In this document: positions 53,039-63,028 of the stretch, piece after piece | How the letters are laid out: each line of letters starts with the position of its first letter | Numbering within the stretch: the stretch's first letter is position 1 | Source of the DNA: Sulfitobacter sp. BSw21498 | Lineage (GTDB): Bacteria > Pseudomonadota > Alphaproteobacteria > Rhodobacterales > Rhodobacteraceae | DNA: 64,000 bases | NCBI RefSeq assembly: GCF_006064855.1 | Contig: NZ_CP040753.1 | Span: 62,001-126,000, forward strand | Direction: 5' to 3' | The notes under the pieces: model-generated | Databases searched by the model: none | Told to the model about the DNA's origin: nothing | The model's input: the letters and a program-made list of their open reading frames with translations, nothing else | Position numbers and translations under genes: made by a program

Positions 53039-53959
53039 ATGCCCGTAATTTATGAAAAAGTAGCGTTAATCGGGCTGGGCTTGATCGCCTCTTCGATGTT
53101 CTGGGCGATGAAGCGCGGCGGGCTTGCGGGTCATGTGTCGGGCTTCGCGCGCAGTGCGGACACCCGCGACACCGCCCGCGAAATCGGCCTGTGCGACGAG
53201 GTCTGCGATTCCATTGCCAAAACCGTGAAAGATGCGGATCTGGTGGTTCTTTGCGTTCCCGTGGGCGTCATGGGCTCGGTTGCTGCGGAAATGGCCGGAT
53301 ATCTGAAGCCGGGCTGCACGGTCACGGATGTGGGGTCGGTTAAGGCAGATGTGATCGCGCAGGTTGGACCGCTCCTACCCGAGGGCGTCCATTTTATTCC
53401 TGCGCATCCGTTGGCGGGGACCGAACATTCCGGCCCACGCAGCGGTTTCGCAGAGCTGTTCGACAACCGCTGGTGCCTGCTGGTGCCCGTGCCCGACACC
53501 AACGCCAATGCGATTTCACGGTTGCGCAACCTGTGGGACGGCATGGGGGCCAACGTCGAGGAAATGGACGCGGAGCATCACGATCTGGTGCTTGCGGTGA
53601 CCAGCCATGCCCCCCACCTGATCGCCTATACGATGGTCGGGGTGGCCGATGATTTGCGCCGCGTGACCGACAGCGAAGTCATCAAATACTCGGCCGCCGG
53701 CTTTCGTGACTTCACCCGTATCGCTGCCAGCGATCCGACCATGTGGCGGGATGTTTTCCTGACCAACAAGGACGCCACACTCGAGATACTGGGTCGCTTC
53801 ACCGAGGAACTTTTTGCGTTGCAGCGGGCGATCCGCATGGGGGACGGCGATCATCTTCATGATTACTTTACCCGCACCCGTGCCATCCGCCGTGGTATTA
53901 TCGAGGCGGGTCAGGACACGGATGCGCCGAACTTTGGGCGCCAACCGGGCAACAAATAA
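53039..53959 (+). CDS. Prephenate/arogenate dehydrogenase
   Basis: 306 residues. An N-terminal Rossmann domain opens with VALIGLGLIASSMFWAMKRGG (the third glycine is Ala) and the domain ends with HPLAGTEHSGPRSGF, the substrate-binding segment of TyrA/TyrC. A helical dimerisation domain follows (EMDAEHHDLVLAVTSHAPHLIAY). No chorismate mutase or ACT domain, so it is the monofunctional form, making tyrosine from prephenate or arogenate. It follows hisC by one base. Confidence 0.93.
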   Translation: MPVIYEKVALIGLGLIASSMFWAMKRGGLAGHVSGFARSADTRDTAREIGLCDEVCDSIAKTVKDADLVVLCVPVGVMGSVAAEMAGYLKPGCTVTDVGSVKADVIAQVGPLLPEGVHFIPAHPLAGTEHSGPRSGFAELFDNRWCLLVPVPDTNANAISRLRNLWDGMGANVEEMDAEHHDLVLAVTSHAPHLIAYTMVGVADDLRRVTDSEVIKYSAAGFRDFTRIAASDPTMWRDVFLTNKDATLEILGRFTEELFALQRAIRMGDGDHLHDYFTRTRAIRRGIIEAGQDTDAPNFGRQPGNK

Positions 53960-53992
53960 TCCGGGCCGCGCGGCTTGTGGCGCTGTCTCGCC

Positions 53993-55015
53993 TCAGCGCA
54001 AGATAATCTTGGGCGCACGGCCTAAGGGGATGAACCCCATCGACATTTTCCCGTCCTTCACGCTGATGTCCAGATCCAGCCCATTCGTGTTGCCAGACAT
54101 TTGAGCCAGCCCCTTGAGCATTTGTTCCGCTTGGGGGCGAAAGTTGGGCGGGATAAAACCGGCGTTTTCCGCCATGGTCAGCATCATTGGCCAATCTTGC
54201 GCTTTTACCGACAGCGTCCCTGTCGCCAGCCCGTCCTCGGCAACGGCCATCGTCCCTTTTAGCGTCAGCGCCACATCCCCCCACGCCAGTTCCGCATGGC
54301 GCAGGTCGATGACGCGCGGCTGTGGGCGGGTCCGGCCAAGCGCGCTGCGGTCCCACAGGCGGTCGAAGGTGATGGTCGCCTTGGCCGTTACCGTTTCAAA
54401 GGCATCCGTCCAGTCGTCAGGCAGGCCGAACATGCTACGCAGCGCCGTACTAGGGGTGACGTTCTGCGCATCGAGCGCCAGATCATAAATCGGTTGCCCT
54501 ACGGTCTGCTGCACGGCGCTGACGTTCAGGCTGCGCCCTTCGACGGGGCCTGTTGCCGGAAGGTCAAGCACCCAAGCGCCACCGTCTAACGTCAGCCGGT
54601 CCAGTTGGCCAGAAACGCTTGGCCGCAGGCGCAAATTGGTGGTGACGTCCTCTGCGGTCAGCACGGCACGCAGGTTGGGGCCGGACAGGCCGAGTTCAAC
54701 ATAGGGGGTGGATACGGTCATATAGCCCGGCCAATAGGCGGGGGTGGAGATATCGATACGCTTGGCAGCCACGGCGCTGGCGACGCCCTGCTGCGCACTT
54801 GCGGCAGGCGGTGTCAGGGACACATCTGTCAGGCGGGTTTGCAGCCGCACAGGGAAGCCTTGTTTTTTCATCTCGCCCACGTCGGCCTGCCATCCGGCGG
54901 CACGGCGCGTTTCGATCAGTTTGGCGATGCCCCGCTGCAACCCCGAAGACGCGGCGAACCACCATCCGCACCAAACCGCCGCTAGGACGACGATAATCAA
55001 CACGAGCTTGCCCAT
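53993..55015 (-). CDS. DUF2125 domain protein
   Basis: 340 residues. One N-terminal helix (LVLIIVVLAAVWCGWWFAASS) anchors or exports it; the rest is a long beta-rich region (VGEMKKQGFPVRLQTRLTDVSLTPP and further strands) matching DUF2125, a family confined mostly to alphaproteobacteria. Function unknown; the fold pattern resembles AsmA-like envelope proteins. It is convergent with the dehydrogenase gene and divergent from chaC. Confidence 0.88.
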   Translation of the reverse strand: MGKLVLIIVVLAAVWCGWWFAASSGLQRGIAKLIETRRAAGWQADVGEMKKQGFPVRLQTRLTDVSLTPPAASAQQGVASAVAAKRIDISTPAYWPGYMTVSTPYVELGLSGPNLRAVLTAEDVTTNLRLRPSVSGQLDRLTLDGGAWVLDLPATGPVEGRSLNVSAVQQTVGQPIYDLALDAQNVTPSTALRSMFGLPDDWTDAFETVTAKATITFDRLWDRSALGRTRPQPRVIDLRHAELAWGDVALTLKGTMAVAEDGLATGTLSVKAQDWPMMLTMAENAGFIPPNFRPQAEQMLKGLAQMSGNTNGLDLDISVKDGKMSMGFIPLGRAPKIILR

Positions 55016-55085
55016 TTTTCTTAAAACCTTATTAACGCCTGCGATAGCGCAGCTTTAAACAAGCCAACGATAAAGGACCAGAGAC

Positions 55086-55616
55086 ATGGCGATGTGGGTG
55101 TTCGGCTACGGCAGCTTATTGTGGAAACCGGGGTTTGACGTCGCGGAAAGTGTGATCGGGCGGTTGCCCGGTTACGCGCGGTCGTTCTGTATGCGGTCGA
55201 TCCACCATCGCGGATCGGTTGATCGTCCGGGGCTGGTGCTGGCACTTGATGCCGATACAGGCACGGCCTGCGATGGTATGGCGCTGCGTGTTGCGCCGGG
55301 AACCGAAGACGCCACGCTAACCTATTTGCGCGAACGCGAGCTGGTGTCATCGGCCTATGTTGAAAAGACGCTTGAGGTGCAGCTAGAGGATGGCCGCACC
55401 GTCGAGGCATTGGTCTATGTGATCGACGCCGCCCACGAGCAATATTGCGGCGGCTTGCCGCTGGAAGAGCAGGCGCAGATCATCTCGGGCGCGGTAGGCG
55501 GGATGGGGCCGAACACCGAATATCTGTTTAACACGGCATCCCATTTGACCCAGATTGGGCTGCATGATCCGTCGCTTGCATGGCTTCATGACCGTGTGAA
55601 GTCTCTTGGCGCATAA
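55086..55616 (+). CDS. ChaC-like gamma-glutamylcyclotransferase
   Basis: 176 residues. WVFGYGSLLWKPGF (4-17) is the substrate loop; RSIHHRGSVDRPGLVLAL and LRERELVSSAYVEK carry the conserved Arg and catalytic Glu region. It cleaves glutathione to 5-oxoproline and Cys-Gly in the cytosol, opposing gshA at 12282. Start ATG at 55086 after GAGA; an in-frame ATG at 55092 is also possible. Confidence 0.92.
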   Translation: MAMWVFGYGSLLWKPGFDVAESVIGRLPGYARSFCMRSIHHRGSVDRPGLVLALDADTGTACDGMALRVAPGTEDATLTYLRERELVSSAYVEKTLEVQLEDGRTVEALVYVIDAAHEQYCGGLPLEEQAQIISGAVGGMGPNTEYLFNTASHLTQIGLHDPSLAWLHDRVKSLGA

Positions 55617-55690
55617 ACCCGTGGCATAACAGTCGGGATTAAGTGTAGGCTGCGGCGATAGAAGCACAAAAGTGTCGGGAGCCACGAGGC

Positions 55691-56893
55691 ATGGCGCAGT
55701 CAGACCGCGAATCCAAACCACAGTTTTCCCAGCCGGTGCGGCAGATCACGCTGATGCTGATCGCCCTTGCGCTTACCGGCATCGGGGCTTTTCTGGCGCT
55801 GCCGAGCGTATTGCCTATTTTTGCGGCAAATCCCTATCTGAATGGCGTGATTATTTTCGTCTTCTTTATCGGCGTTATCGCCTGTTTTTATCAGGTGTTG
55901 CAGCTGATCGGCTCTGTCCGGTGGATCGAAAACTTTGCCTCCGACGAGCCGAATGCCGATGCCGTAGCACCGCAGCTTTTGGCACCGCTTGCATCGTTGT
56001 TGCGCACACGCGGGGCGCGCATGCAGGTGAACGCGACCTCGACCCGCTCTATTCTGGATTCCGTCGCAACCCGCATCGACGAAGCACGCGAGATTACGCG
56101 TTATATCGTCAACATGCTGATTTTCCTTGGACTTTTGGGCACTTTCTATGGGCTTGCCACGACTGTTCCGGCGGTTGTCGAAACGATCCGCAGCCTCGCG
56201 CCACAAGAAGGCGACGGCAGCACCGATATGTTCGCGCGGTTGATGACCGGACTGGAATCGCAGCTTGGCGGCATGGGTGTGGCCTTTGGGTCCTCCCTCT
56301 TGGGGCTGGCGGGGTCGCTGGTTGTGGGGCTGCTTGAACTCTTTGCAGGCCATGGCCAAAACCGCTTTTATCAAGAATTGGAAGACTGGCTCAGCTCGAT
56401 CACCCGCGTTGGCTTTTCCTCGGGCGAGGACGGCGCGTCGGAGCAGGCTGCTGTGGCGGGCGTGCTGGATCATATGGCCGAACAAATGGACAGCCTGCGC
56501 CAGTTGATCGGGCAATCCACCGAGAGCCAGACTGTGCTAAACCGCGAGATCGGTGCGCTTGCCACCACGATGGAGGAGCTGTCTGCACGGGCCGCCCAAA
56601 CCGATACAGCTGCGGAAAGTCTGGACCGGATCGCCAAGGGGCAAGAACGCATGGTCGCCGTACTCGAAGGGCAGGGCGACCATGAACGGGCGGATGCGGA
56701 AAGCCGGATGCGCCTGCGGTCGATCGATGTACAGATGCTGCGTATCCTCGAGGAAATCTCTGCAGGGCGGCAGGAAACCATGGCCGAAATTCGCAAGGAT
56801 ATTTCGTTGCTGGCAAAGGCGCTTTCCGCGCCACGCGGTGCCGAACCCCGCCGTTTGCGCACCCCTGACCGTTCCGACACCGAGGAAAGCTGA
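55691..56893 (+). CDS. MotA/TolQ/ExbB-like stator subunit
   Basis: 400 residues. Membrane helices at about 18-40, 45-75, 138-165 and 185-220. The third and fourth hold the proton-channel signature: LIFLGLLGTFYGLATTVPAVV and LGGMGVAFGSSLLGLAGSLVVGLLE. Residues about 240-400 form a long cytosolic helical tail (DHMAEQMDSLRQLIGQ... LEEISAGRQETMAEIRKDI), much longer than in ExbB. It pairs with the MotB-like gene two bases downstream. Family role: proton motive force drives movement or force in the envelope. The target of this system is unknown. Confidence 0.88.
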   Translation: MAQSDRESKPQFSQPVRQITLMLIALALTGIGAFLALPSVLPIFAANPYLNGVIIFVFFIGVIACFYQVLQLIGSVRWIENFASDEPNADAVAPQLLAPLASLLRTRGARMQVNATSTRSILDSVATRIDEAREITRYIVNMLIFLGLLGTFYGLATTVPAVVETIRSLAPQEGDGSTDMFARLMTGLESQLGGMGVAFGSSLLGLAGSLVVGLLELFAGHGQNRFYQELEDWLSSITRVGFSSGEDGASEQAAVAGVLDHMAEQMDSLRQLIGQSTESQTVLNREIGALATTMEELSARAAQTDTAAESLDRIAKGQERMVAVLEGQGDHERADAESRMRLRSIDVQMLRILEEISAGRQETMAEIRKDISLLAKALSAPRGAEPRRLRTPDRSDTEES

Positions 56894-56895
56894 CG

Positions 56896-58644
56896 ATGGC
56901 GCTTTCCCGACGTACAGGGTCACGCTTTCAGGGCTCTATCTGGCCAGGGTTCGTGGATGCGATGACGGGCCTGTTGCTGGTTCTGATGTTCGTACTGACC
57001 ATCTTCATGGTGCTGCAAGCGGTGCAGACGCAACGGATCAATGGGCAGGAAAGCGAGCTGAATTCCCTGTCTGGCGAAGTTGCTGCATTGGCGCAAGCGC
57101 TTGGGATGGAACGGCAAAACACTGCAGATCTTGAAACCCAACTGGGGTCAATCACCACGTCGTTGACGGCGGCACGTGATAAGGCGGCAGAACAGGCGGC
57201 GATGATTGCGTCATTGTCGGCCACACGCGATGCGCAAGCCGTGCAGTTGAACGCAGCCGAGGCCAAGATAACCGGTTTCGAGACGCAGGTCGCCAATCTG
57301 TTGTCCCAACGCGATGCAGCCGTCGCGCGTGGTGAAACGCTTGTGGCACGGCAAAATGAACTGTTGAGCGCACAAGACGCGTTGAACCTCGCGTTGACGC
57401 AGGCCCGATCCGAAACGGATGCACAGGTCGAAGCTGCGCGGCTCGCGGCAGCCCGTCGCGATGCGTTGACGGCACTTGTCGATGATCTACGCGCCAAGAA
57501 CCAGGAAACCCAGGCCGCATTGCAAAGCGCTGCCGACGCAAATGCTGCGGCGCTTTCGGACGCCGAAGCTGCCCGACTGGCCGAAGCCGCCGCGGCAGAG
57601 CAGTTGCGTGAAAAGCTGCAAAACGCGGATGCAGAACTGACAGCGATGACCCTTGCGCTTGAGACGCAGCGCCAAGACGCAGAGGATACGCTGACCTTGC
57701 TGGCTGCCGCACGTGCCGCCAAGGAAACCTTGGATGCTGAACTCGCTGCCGCCCTTACAGAGACAGAAACCCTTGAGGCCGCGCAGGCAGACGGTGCCGC
57801 GCTGCGTGCCAAGCTAGCCAACGCGCTTGCAGCAAAGCTGGCGGCAGAAAGCCGCGCTGACGACACGCGTTCGGATGCGGAAAAACGAGCAGCCTTGCTG
57901 GATGCGGCGCGTGCCGATCTGGCGCAGGAGGAGGCCGCCACCGCTGCGGCACAGCGTCAGACAGAGCTATTGAACCAGCAGATTGCAGCGCTGCGCGGCC
58001 AGCTAGGGGAACTCCAGTCCTTGCTGGATGATGCCGTCGCACAGGATGCCGTGAAAGAGGTGCAGCTGCAATCGCTTGGGTCCGATCTGAACACCGCGCT
58101 TGCGCGGGTCGCCGCCGAAGAACGCCGTCGCGCCGAGTTGGAAGCGGCAGAGCGTGCGCGGCTTGAGGCGGAGACCAAGAACCTTGAACAATACCGTTCC
58201 GAGTTCTTTGGCCGGTTGAGAGAGCTTTTGGGGAATCAAGAAGGGGTCCGCATCGAGGGCGACCGGTTTGTCTTCTCTTCCGAAGTGCTCTTCCCACCCG
58301 GTGCCGCGACGCTTTCAACGGATGGTCGTAAAGAGATCGCGAAAGTCGCCGGTATTCTACGCAATATTGCCGCCGACATCCCGCCTGAAATCGACTGGGT
58401 CATTCGCGTTGACGGGCATACGGACAACCAGCCTTTGTCGGGCTTGGGCGCGTTCGCCGACAATTGGGAGCTGAGCCAAGCGCGGGCATTGTCAGTGGTC
58501 AAGTATATGATCAACTTCCTTGGCATCGCGCCAGAGCGTCTGGCGGCGAATGGGTTTGGCCAGTACCAGCCTGTCGCCAACGGGAACACAGAAACGGCCC
58601 GTGCCCAGAACCGCCGGATCGAGCTGAAGCTGACCGAAAAGTAA
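56896..58644 (+). CDS. MotB/OmpA-like partner with very long coiled coil
   Basis: 582 residues. One membrane helix at about 18-42, with the channel Asp21 in PGFVDAMTGLLLVLMF as in MotB, TolR and ExbD. Residues about 45-440 are Ala/Glu/Gln-rich, uninterrupted heptads (LAEAAAAEQLREKLQNADAE and similar), predicting a coiled coil of about 400 residues. An OmpA-type peptidoglycan-binding domain (about 450-582) has VDGHTDNQPLSG and NRRIELKL. The coiled coil could place the wall-binding domain far from the membrane, or fold back. Uncharacterised; see findings. Confidence 0.9.
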   Translation: MALSRRTGSRFQGSIWPGFVDAMTGLLLVLMFVLTIFMVLQAVQTQRINGQESELNSLSGEVAALAQALGMERQNTADLETQLGSITTSLTAARDKAAEQAAMIASLSATRDAQAVQLNAAEAKITGFETQVANLLSQRDAAVARGETLVARQNELLSAQDALNLALTQARSETDAQVEAARLAAARRDALTALVDDLRAKNQETQAALQSAADANAAALSDAEAARLAEAAAAEQLREKLQNADAELTAMTLALETQRQDAEDTLTLLAAARAAKETLDAELAAALTETETLEAAQADGAALRAKLANALAAKLAAESRADDTRSDAEKRAALLDAARADLAQEEAATAAAQRQTELLNQQIAALRGQLGELQSLLDDAVAQDAVKEVQLQSLGSDLNTALARVAAEERRRAELEAAERARLEAETKNLEQYRSEFFGRLRELLGNQEGVRIEGDRFVFSSEVLFPPGAATLSTDGRKEIAKVAGILRNIAADIPPEIDWVIRVDGHTDNQPLSGLGAFADNWELSQARALSVVKYMINFLGIAPERLAANGFGQYQPVANGNTETARAQNRRIELKLTEK

Positions 58645-58646
58645 CG

Positions 58647-59615
58647 CTATTTTATTTCAATGTCTGTGCTGCGCTGGCTGATGATCTGCAAACCGCGGAT
58701 CATCGTCACAGTGCCGGTATAGGTGCCCGCTGGCCAGTCCACGCGGCCCCGTTTGCCGATTGCGCGAAAGGCCTGCGCCTGGGTTTTCGTCAGTGTCACA
58801 TCATCAGAGATCACCATGCCGTCAGGGCCGGTGATCGACAGGTTGATAATATCATCGGCCCGCGTGCCGAACATATGGCCCCAGATCACCAGCGCATCGG
58901 CCTCCACCGACAAAGAGGGCGCTGCGGCTTCGCCGTGCTTGATCGCGTCATAGGCGGGCACGGCATCCGAGAAACCGATGCTGATCAACCCGCCACCGCG
59001 ATATTCAGGGCGCTGCGACCATAGGCTGCTGTCACCCGGGGTGTCGCAGGTGGGGGCACCGTCTGGATCAAAGGGGTCGATGACCGCCCCGTCTTTGCGC
59101 ACGGACAGATGAACATGGGGGAAAGCGGCCTTGCCCGACTGCCCGACAAAGCCAAGCGTTTCTCCCAATGCCACTTCTTGTCCCGTCTTAACGCTGATGG
59201 AGCCCTGTTTCAGGTGGCAATACTGCGTTTCCCAGCCGTTCCCGTGGTCCAGCACGACGCCATTGCCGCATTCTTTGCCGTCGATATCGTCGGCAGTTGC
59301 GCTGCTATAGCCGCTATCGGGCATGCCGTCGCGCATACCGCTGACGCGGCCCGCGGCACTGGCAAGCACGGGGATATTGTCGTTGATGCGCGCACGGTCG
59401 GGGAGCGCGAAGTCGGTGCCCTTGTGACCGTCATAGCTAAGCGCGCCGCAGGTAAAATCCATCGCATTGGATGACGGGTCGCTATCGACATACTGTTGGA
59501 TATAGCAGTCTGTTGCGAGGTCACATTTAAGGGGTGGGGAAATAAGAAAACCCTCTGCCAGCACGGGGCTGGCAAAGGGCAGGGTAAGCGCAAATACGGC
59601 GCTGCGTGGTATCAT
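58647..59615 (-). CDS. M23 family metallopeptidase
   Basis: 322 residues. Signal peptide (FALTLPFASPVLA). The LytM zinc site is intact: DGHKGTDFALP (about 63) gives His and Asp, and HVHLSV (about 170) the third ligand; VVLDHGNGWETQYCHL is the usual strand. Residues about 200-322 form an extra beta-rich C-terminal domain. It cuts peptidoglycan cross-links in the periplasm. It overlaps the clpA stop by four bases and is convergent with the stator pair two bases away. Confidence 0.9.
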   Translation of the reverse strand: MIPRSAVFALTLPFASPVLAEGFLISPPLKCDLATDCYIQQYVDSDPSSNAMDFTCGALSYDGHKGTDFALPDRARINDNIPVLASAAGRVSGMRDGMPDSGYSSATADDIDGKECGNGVVLDHGNGWETQYCHLKQGSISVKTGQEVALGETLGFVGQSGKAAFPHVHLSVRKDGAVIDPFDPDGAPTCDTPGDSSLWSQRPEYRGGGLISIGFSDAVPAYDAIKHGEAAAPSLSVEADALVIWGHMFGTRADDIINLSITGPDGMVISDDVTLTKTQAQAFRAIGKRGRVDWPAGTYTGTVTMIRGLQIISQRSTDIEIK

Positions 59616-61933
59616 TCAGCTGTCAGCAACGGTGGCTTGTTGCCCGTCAGTTTAGGGTTTTCCGAGCTGAGGATCGTCAGATCCAGTTCGCCCTTCTTAA
59701 CGTCGATCTTGACCACGCCACCCTTGGCAAGCTTGCCGAACAACAGTTCCTCGGCGAGGGGCTTTTTGATGTGCTCTTGAATAACACGGCCAAGAGGTCG
59801 TGCACCCATCCGCGCATCATAGCCCTTTTCACCCAGCCATTCGGCGGCTTTTGTCGACAATTCGATGGTCACGTTGCGGTCCATAAGTTGCGCTTCGAGT
59901 TGCAGTACAAACTTTTCGACCACGCGCAGGATCACTTCTTTCGGCAGCGGTGCAAAGCTGATCACCGCATCAAGACGGTTGCGGAATTCGGGCGTGAATG
60001 TCCGTTCAATCGCTGCTGTGTCTTCGCCGGTGCGACGGTCACGACCAAAGCCGATTGCCTCTTTCGCTTGCTCGGACGCGCCTGCGTTCGAGGTCATGAT
60101 CAGCACGACATTGCGGAAATCCACCGTGCGGCCATTGTGATCGGTCAGCTTGCCGTGGTCCATAACCTGCAACAGAATGTTGTAGACGTCTGGGTGCGCT
60201 TTCTCCATCTCGTCGAGCAGCAGAACACAGTGCGGATGCTGGTCCACGCCGTCGGTCAGCATGCCGCCTTGGTCAAACCCGACATAGCCGGGAGGGGCGC
60301 CAATCAGGCGGGAAACGGCGTGCTTCTCCATATACTCCGACATATCAAAGCGCAGCAGTTCCACGCCAAGCGTATCCGCCAGCTGTTTCGCCACCTCGGT
60401 CTTACCCACACCTGTCGGCCCTGCGAACAGGTAGTTGCCGATGGGTTTTTCAGGTTCACGCAGACCGGCACGGGCCAGTTTGATCGCCGAGGACAGCGCC
60501 TCGATTGCTTTGTCCTGACCAAAGACCACACGTTTCAACGACGCCTCAAGATCCTTGAGCACAATCACATCGTCCTTCGACACGTTCTTGGGCGGGATGC
60601 GCGCGATTTTGGCGACCACGGCTTCGACTTCTTTGGTGCCGATGGTCTTGCGCCGCTTGGACGCAGACAGCAGATGCTGTGCAGCACCGGCTTCATCGAT
60701 CACGTCGATCGCCGAATCCGGCAGCTTGCGGTCGTTGATATAGCGGTGCGCCAGTTCAACCGAGGTGCGGATCGCGTCGGCCGTGTATTTGACCGAGTGG
60801 TGATCCTCGAAATACGGTTTGATCCCGCGCAGAATTTTCACCGCATCTTCGACCGAAGGTTCGTTAACGTCGATCTTTTGGAAACGACGGGCAAGGGCAC
60901 GGTCTTTTTCAAAGTGCTGGCGGAATTCTTTGTAAGTCGTAGACCCCATTGTCCGCAGCTTGCCCCCGGCCAACGCAGGTTTCAGCAGGTTGGACGCATC
61001 CATGGCCCCACCGGAAGTTGCACCCGCACCGATGACGGTGTGAATCTCGTCGATGAACAACACGGCGTCTTTATGGGCTTCCAGCTCCGTCACGACGGCC
61101 TTGAGGCGCTCTTCGAAGTCGCCGCGGTAGCGGGTGCCGGCCAGCAACGCGCCCATGTCGAGCGAATAGATGGTGGTATTGGCCAGTACTTCGGGTGTTT
61201 CACCGGCGACGATTTTGCGTGCCAGCCCTTCGGCGATGGCGGTTTTACCAACACCGGGATCACCCACCAGCAGGGGGTTGTTCTTACGCCGGCGGCACAG
61301 CACCTGAATGCAACGTTCCACCTCGTCCGAGCGGCCGATCAGCGGATCGACATCACCCTCGCGGGATTTGGCATTCAGATCGACAGTGTACTTTGCCAGC
61401 GCGGATTCTTTTTTGTCGCCGTCCGTGACGCCTTGGGCTTCTTCCTCGTGGTCGGGGGCACCTGAGACAGAGCGTGGTTCGCCAAAAGCAGGGTCCTTGG
61501 CGACGCCATGCGCGATATAGTTCACCGCATCATAACGCGTCATATCCTGCTCTTGCAGGAAATAGGCCGCGTTGCTTTCGCGTTCGGCAAAGATGGCGAC
61601 CAGCACATTGGCACCCGTCACCTCGGTCCGGCCCGACGATTGCACGTGGATCGCCGCGCGCTGGATCACCCGCTGGAAGGCTGCCGTGGGCACCGCTTCG
61701 GAACCGTCAACGTCGGTGACCAGATTATTCAGGTCTTCATCAACGAATTCGACCAGCGTCTCGCGCAGTTCGGTCATATCGACAGAGCAGGCTTTCATCA
61801 CCTGCACGGCGTCGGGTTCGTCGATCAGGGCCAGTAAAAGATGCTCAAGCGTGGCGAATTCGTGCTTGCGAGCATTCGCAAGCGCCAACGCCGAGTGGAT
61901 AGCTTGTTCTAGGGTAGACGAGAATGAAGGCAC
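59612..61933 (-). CDS. clpA: Clp protease ATP-binding subunit ClpA
   Basis: 773 residues from a GTG start with AAAAGGAG upstream. An N-domain with two Clp-N repeats (1-145) is followed by AAA+ module 1 ([13 protein letters not shown], about 219) and module 2 ([13 protein letters not shown], about 496). EAIGFGRD near residue 620 is the IGF/L loop that docks ClpP. It unfolds substrates for ClpP. No clpS is adjacent. The M23 gene is translationally coupled downstream. Confidence 0.97.
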   Translation of the reverse strand: MPSFSSTLEQAIHSALALANARKHEFATLEHLLLALIDEPDAVQVMKACSVDMTELRETLVEFVDEDLNNLVTDVDGSEAVPTAAFQRVIQRAAIHVQSSGRTEVTGANVLVAIFAERESNAAYFLQEQDMTRYDAVNYIAHGVAKDPAFGEPRSVSGAPDHEEEAQGVTDGDKKESALAKYTVDLNAKSREGDVDPLIGRSDEVERCIQVLCRRRKNNPLLVGDPGVGKTAIAEGLARKIVAGETPEVLANTTIYSLDMGALLAGTRYRGDFEERLKAVVTELEAHKDAVLFIDEIHTVIGAGATSGGAMDASNLLKPALAGGKLRTMGSTTYKEFRQHFEKDRALARRFQKIDVNEPSVEDAVKILRGIKPYFEDHHSVKYTADAIRTSVELAHRYINDRKLPDSAIDVIDEAGAAQHLLSASKRRKTIGTKEVEAVVAKIARIPPKNVSKDDVIVLKDLEASLKRVVFGQDKAIEALSSAIKLARAGLREPEKPIGNYLFAGPTGVGKTEVAKQLADTLGVELLRFDMSEYMEKHAVSRLIGAPPGYVGFDQGGMLTDGVDQHPHCVLLLDEMEKAHPDVYNILLQVMDHGKLTDHNGRTVDFRNVVLIMTSNAGASEQAKEAIGFGRDRRTGEDTAAIERTFTPEFRNRLDAVISFAPLPKEVILRVVEKFVLQLEAQLMDRNVTIELSTKAAEWLGEKGYDARMGARPLGRVIQEHIKKPLAEELLFGKLAKGGVVKIDVKKGELDLTILSSENPKLTGNKPPLLTAE

Positions 61934-62108
61934 AGGCGTGCTCCTTTTCGATCTGTGTCGGAAGGGGCGTCAGAAACAAGACGCGCCACAACCAAGCATG
62001 GCCTCATAGTATTAGAGTTTGGTTGATCACGGCGCAGCTTCAAGGTTTTTCTGCAATATCATTGTCACATTTATCGTGAACGTCGATTTTTAACCATGAT
62101 TGCGGCGG

Positions 62109-62876
62109 TCAGAAACGGTCTTTGCGCGCGCGAATTTCGGCAAACACATCGGTGTCGGTGGCGTTGACCATCCCCAGTTGCGCGCGAATGCCCGGATCGG
62201 ACGGGCGCAAAAACGGGTTGGTTTCAAGTTCCGTTGAAAGCGTCGAGGGAACTGTCGGCACGCCATCTGCACGGGCCTGATCGATCTCTCTTGTACGAGA
62301 TATAAGCGCGGCGTTTTCGGGATCAACCGTCAGGGCAAATTTTGCGTTCGACTGGGTGTATTCGTGGCCCGAACATACGGTGGTGTCGGCTGGAAGTTGC
62401 ATCAGCTTTTGCAGGCTGTCCCACATCTGCGCCGGTGACCCTTCAAACAGGCGGCCACAGCCAAGAGCCATCAGGCTGTCCGCGGTAAAGACGCATTTGG
62501 CAGCGGGCACGTGAAAAGCGATATGGCCTACGGTATGGCCCGACACGTCGATCACATCGACAGTATGGTCGCCGAAGGTAAAGGACTGCCCGTCGTCATA
62601 CGCCTCGTCCAGCGGCGGCAAACGCTGTTCATCAGCTTTGGCCCCAATCACGCGGGCGGGATGGTCAGCGATCAGCTCGGGCACGCCTTGAATGTGGTCC
62701 GGGTGGTGGTGGGTCAGCCAGATTTCTGTCAGCGTCCAGCCCAATTCATCCAGCTTGGCCGCAATCGGCGCGGCTTCGGGCACGTCGATCAGGGCGACCT
62801 TGCCGCTGGTCTGGTCGCGCAGCAAGTAGGCATAGTTGTCGGACAGGCAGGGGATGGTCACAAGATCAAAGGGCAT
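62109..62876 (-). CDS. gloB: Hydroxyacylglutathione hydrolase (glyoxalase II)
   Basis: 255 residues. LTHHHPDHIQG (about 54-64) is the binuclear zinc motif; VSGHTVGHIAF (about 111) and VFTADSLMALGCGRLFEG (about 130) add the bridging Asp and the family signature. The C-terminal KFALTVDPEN helical region binds glutathione. It hydrolyses S-lactoylglutathione in methylglyoxal detoxification. Divergent from the methyltransferase gene. Confidence 0.96.
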   Translation of the reverse strand: MPFDLVTIPCLSDNYAYLLRDQTSGKVALIDVPEAAPIAAKLDELGWTLTEIWLTHHHPDHIQGVPELIADHPARVIGAKADEQRLPPLDEAYDDGQSFTFGDHTVDVIDVSGHTVGHIAFHVPAAKCVFTADSLMALGCGRLFEGSPAQMWDSLQKLMQLPADTTVCSGHEYTQSNAKFALTVDPENAALISRTREIDQARADGVPTVPSTLSTELETNPFLRPSDPGIRAQLGMVNATDTDVFAEIRARKDRF

Positions 62877-63028
62877 GGCAGCGGCTCCGGTCGGGGTTTC
62901 TGGATGCGGATCACCACGCTAGCGCGGGCAGGGCGGTGCTGCAATTGGGTTTCGCGCAGTCCGCTCTTTTGCGGCGCGGTGCTTTGGGCTAGGATCGTGG
63001 GCAATCCAGCCAACAGGGCCGATACCTC

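Noticed and set aside
55021..55036. TTAA-N7-TTAAC CtrA site before the DUF2125 gene
   Set aside because: It matches the consensus but lies six bases from the start codon, over the ribosome-binding region, where AT-rich sequence is expected by chance.
55691..58644. Zorya-type antiphage system (ZorA/ZorB)
   Set aside because: The MotA/MotB-like layout is similar, but no ZorC, ZorD or ZorE gene is nearby and the neighbours are housekeeping genes.
59606..61465. Plus-strand frame of 619 codons inside clpA
   Set aside because: It is antisense to an intact ClpA with complete AAA+ motifs; composition is typical of a shadow frame.
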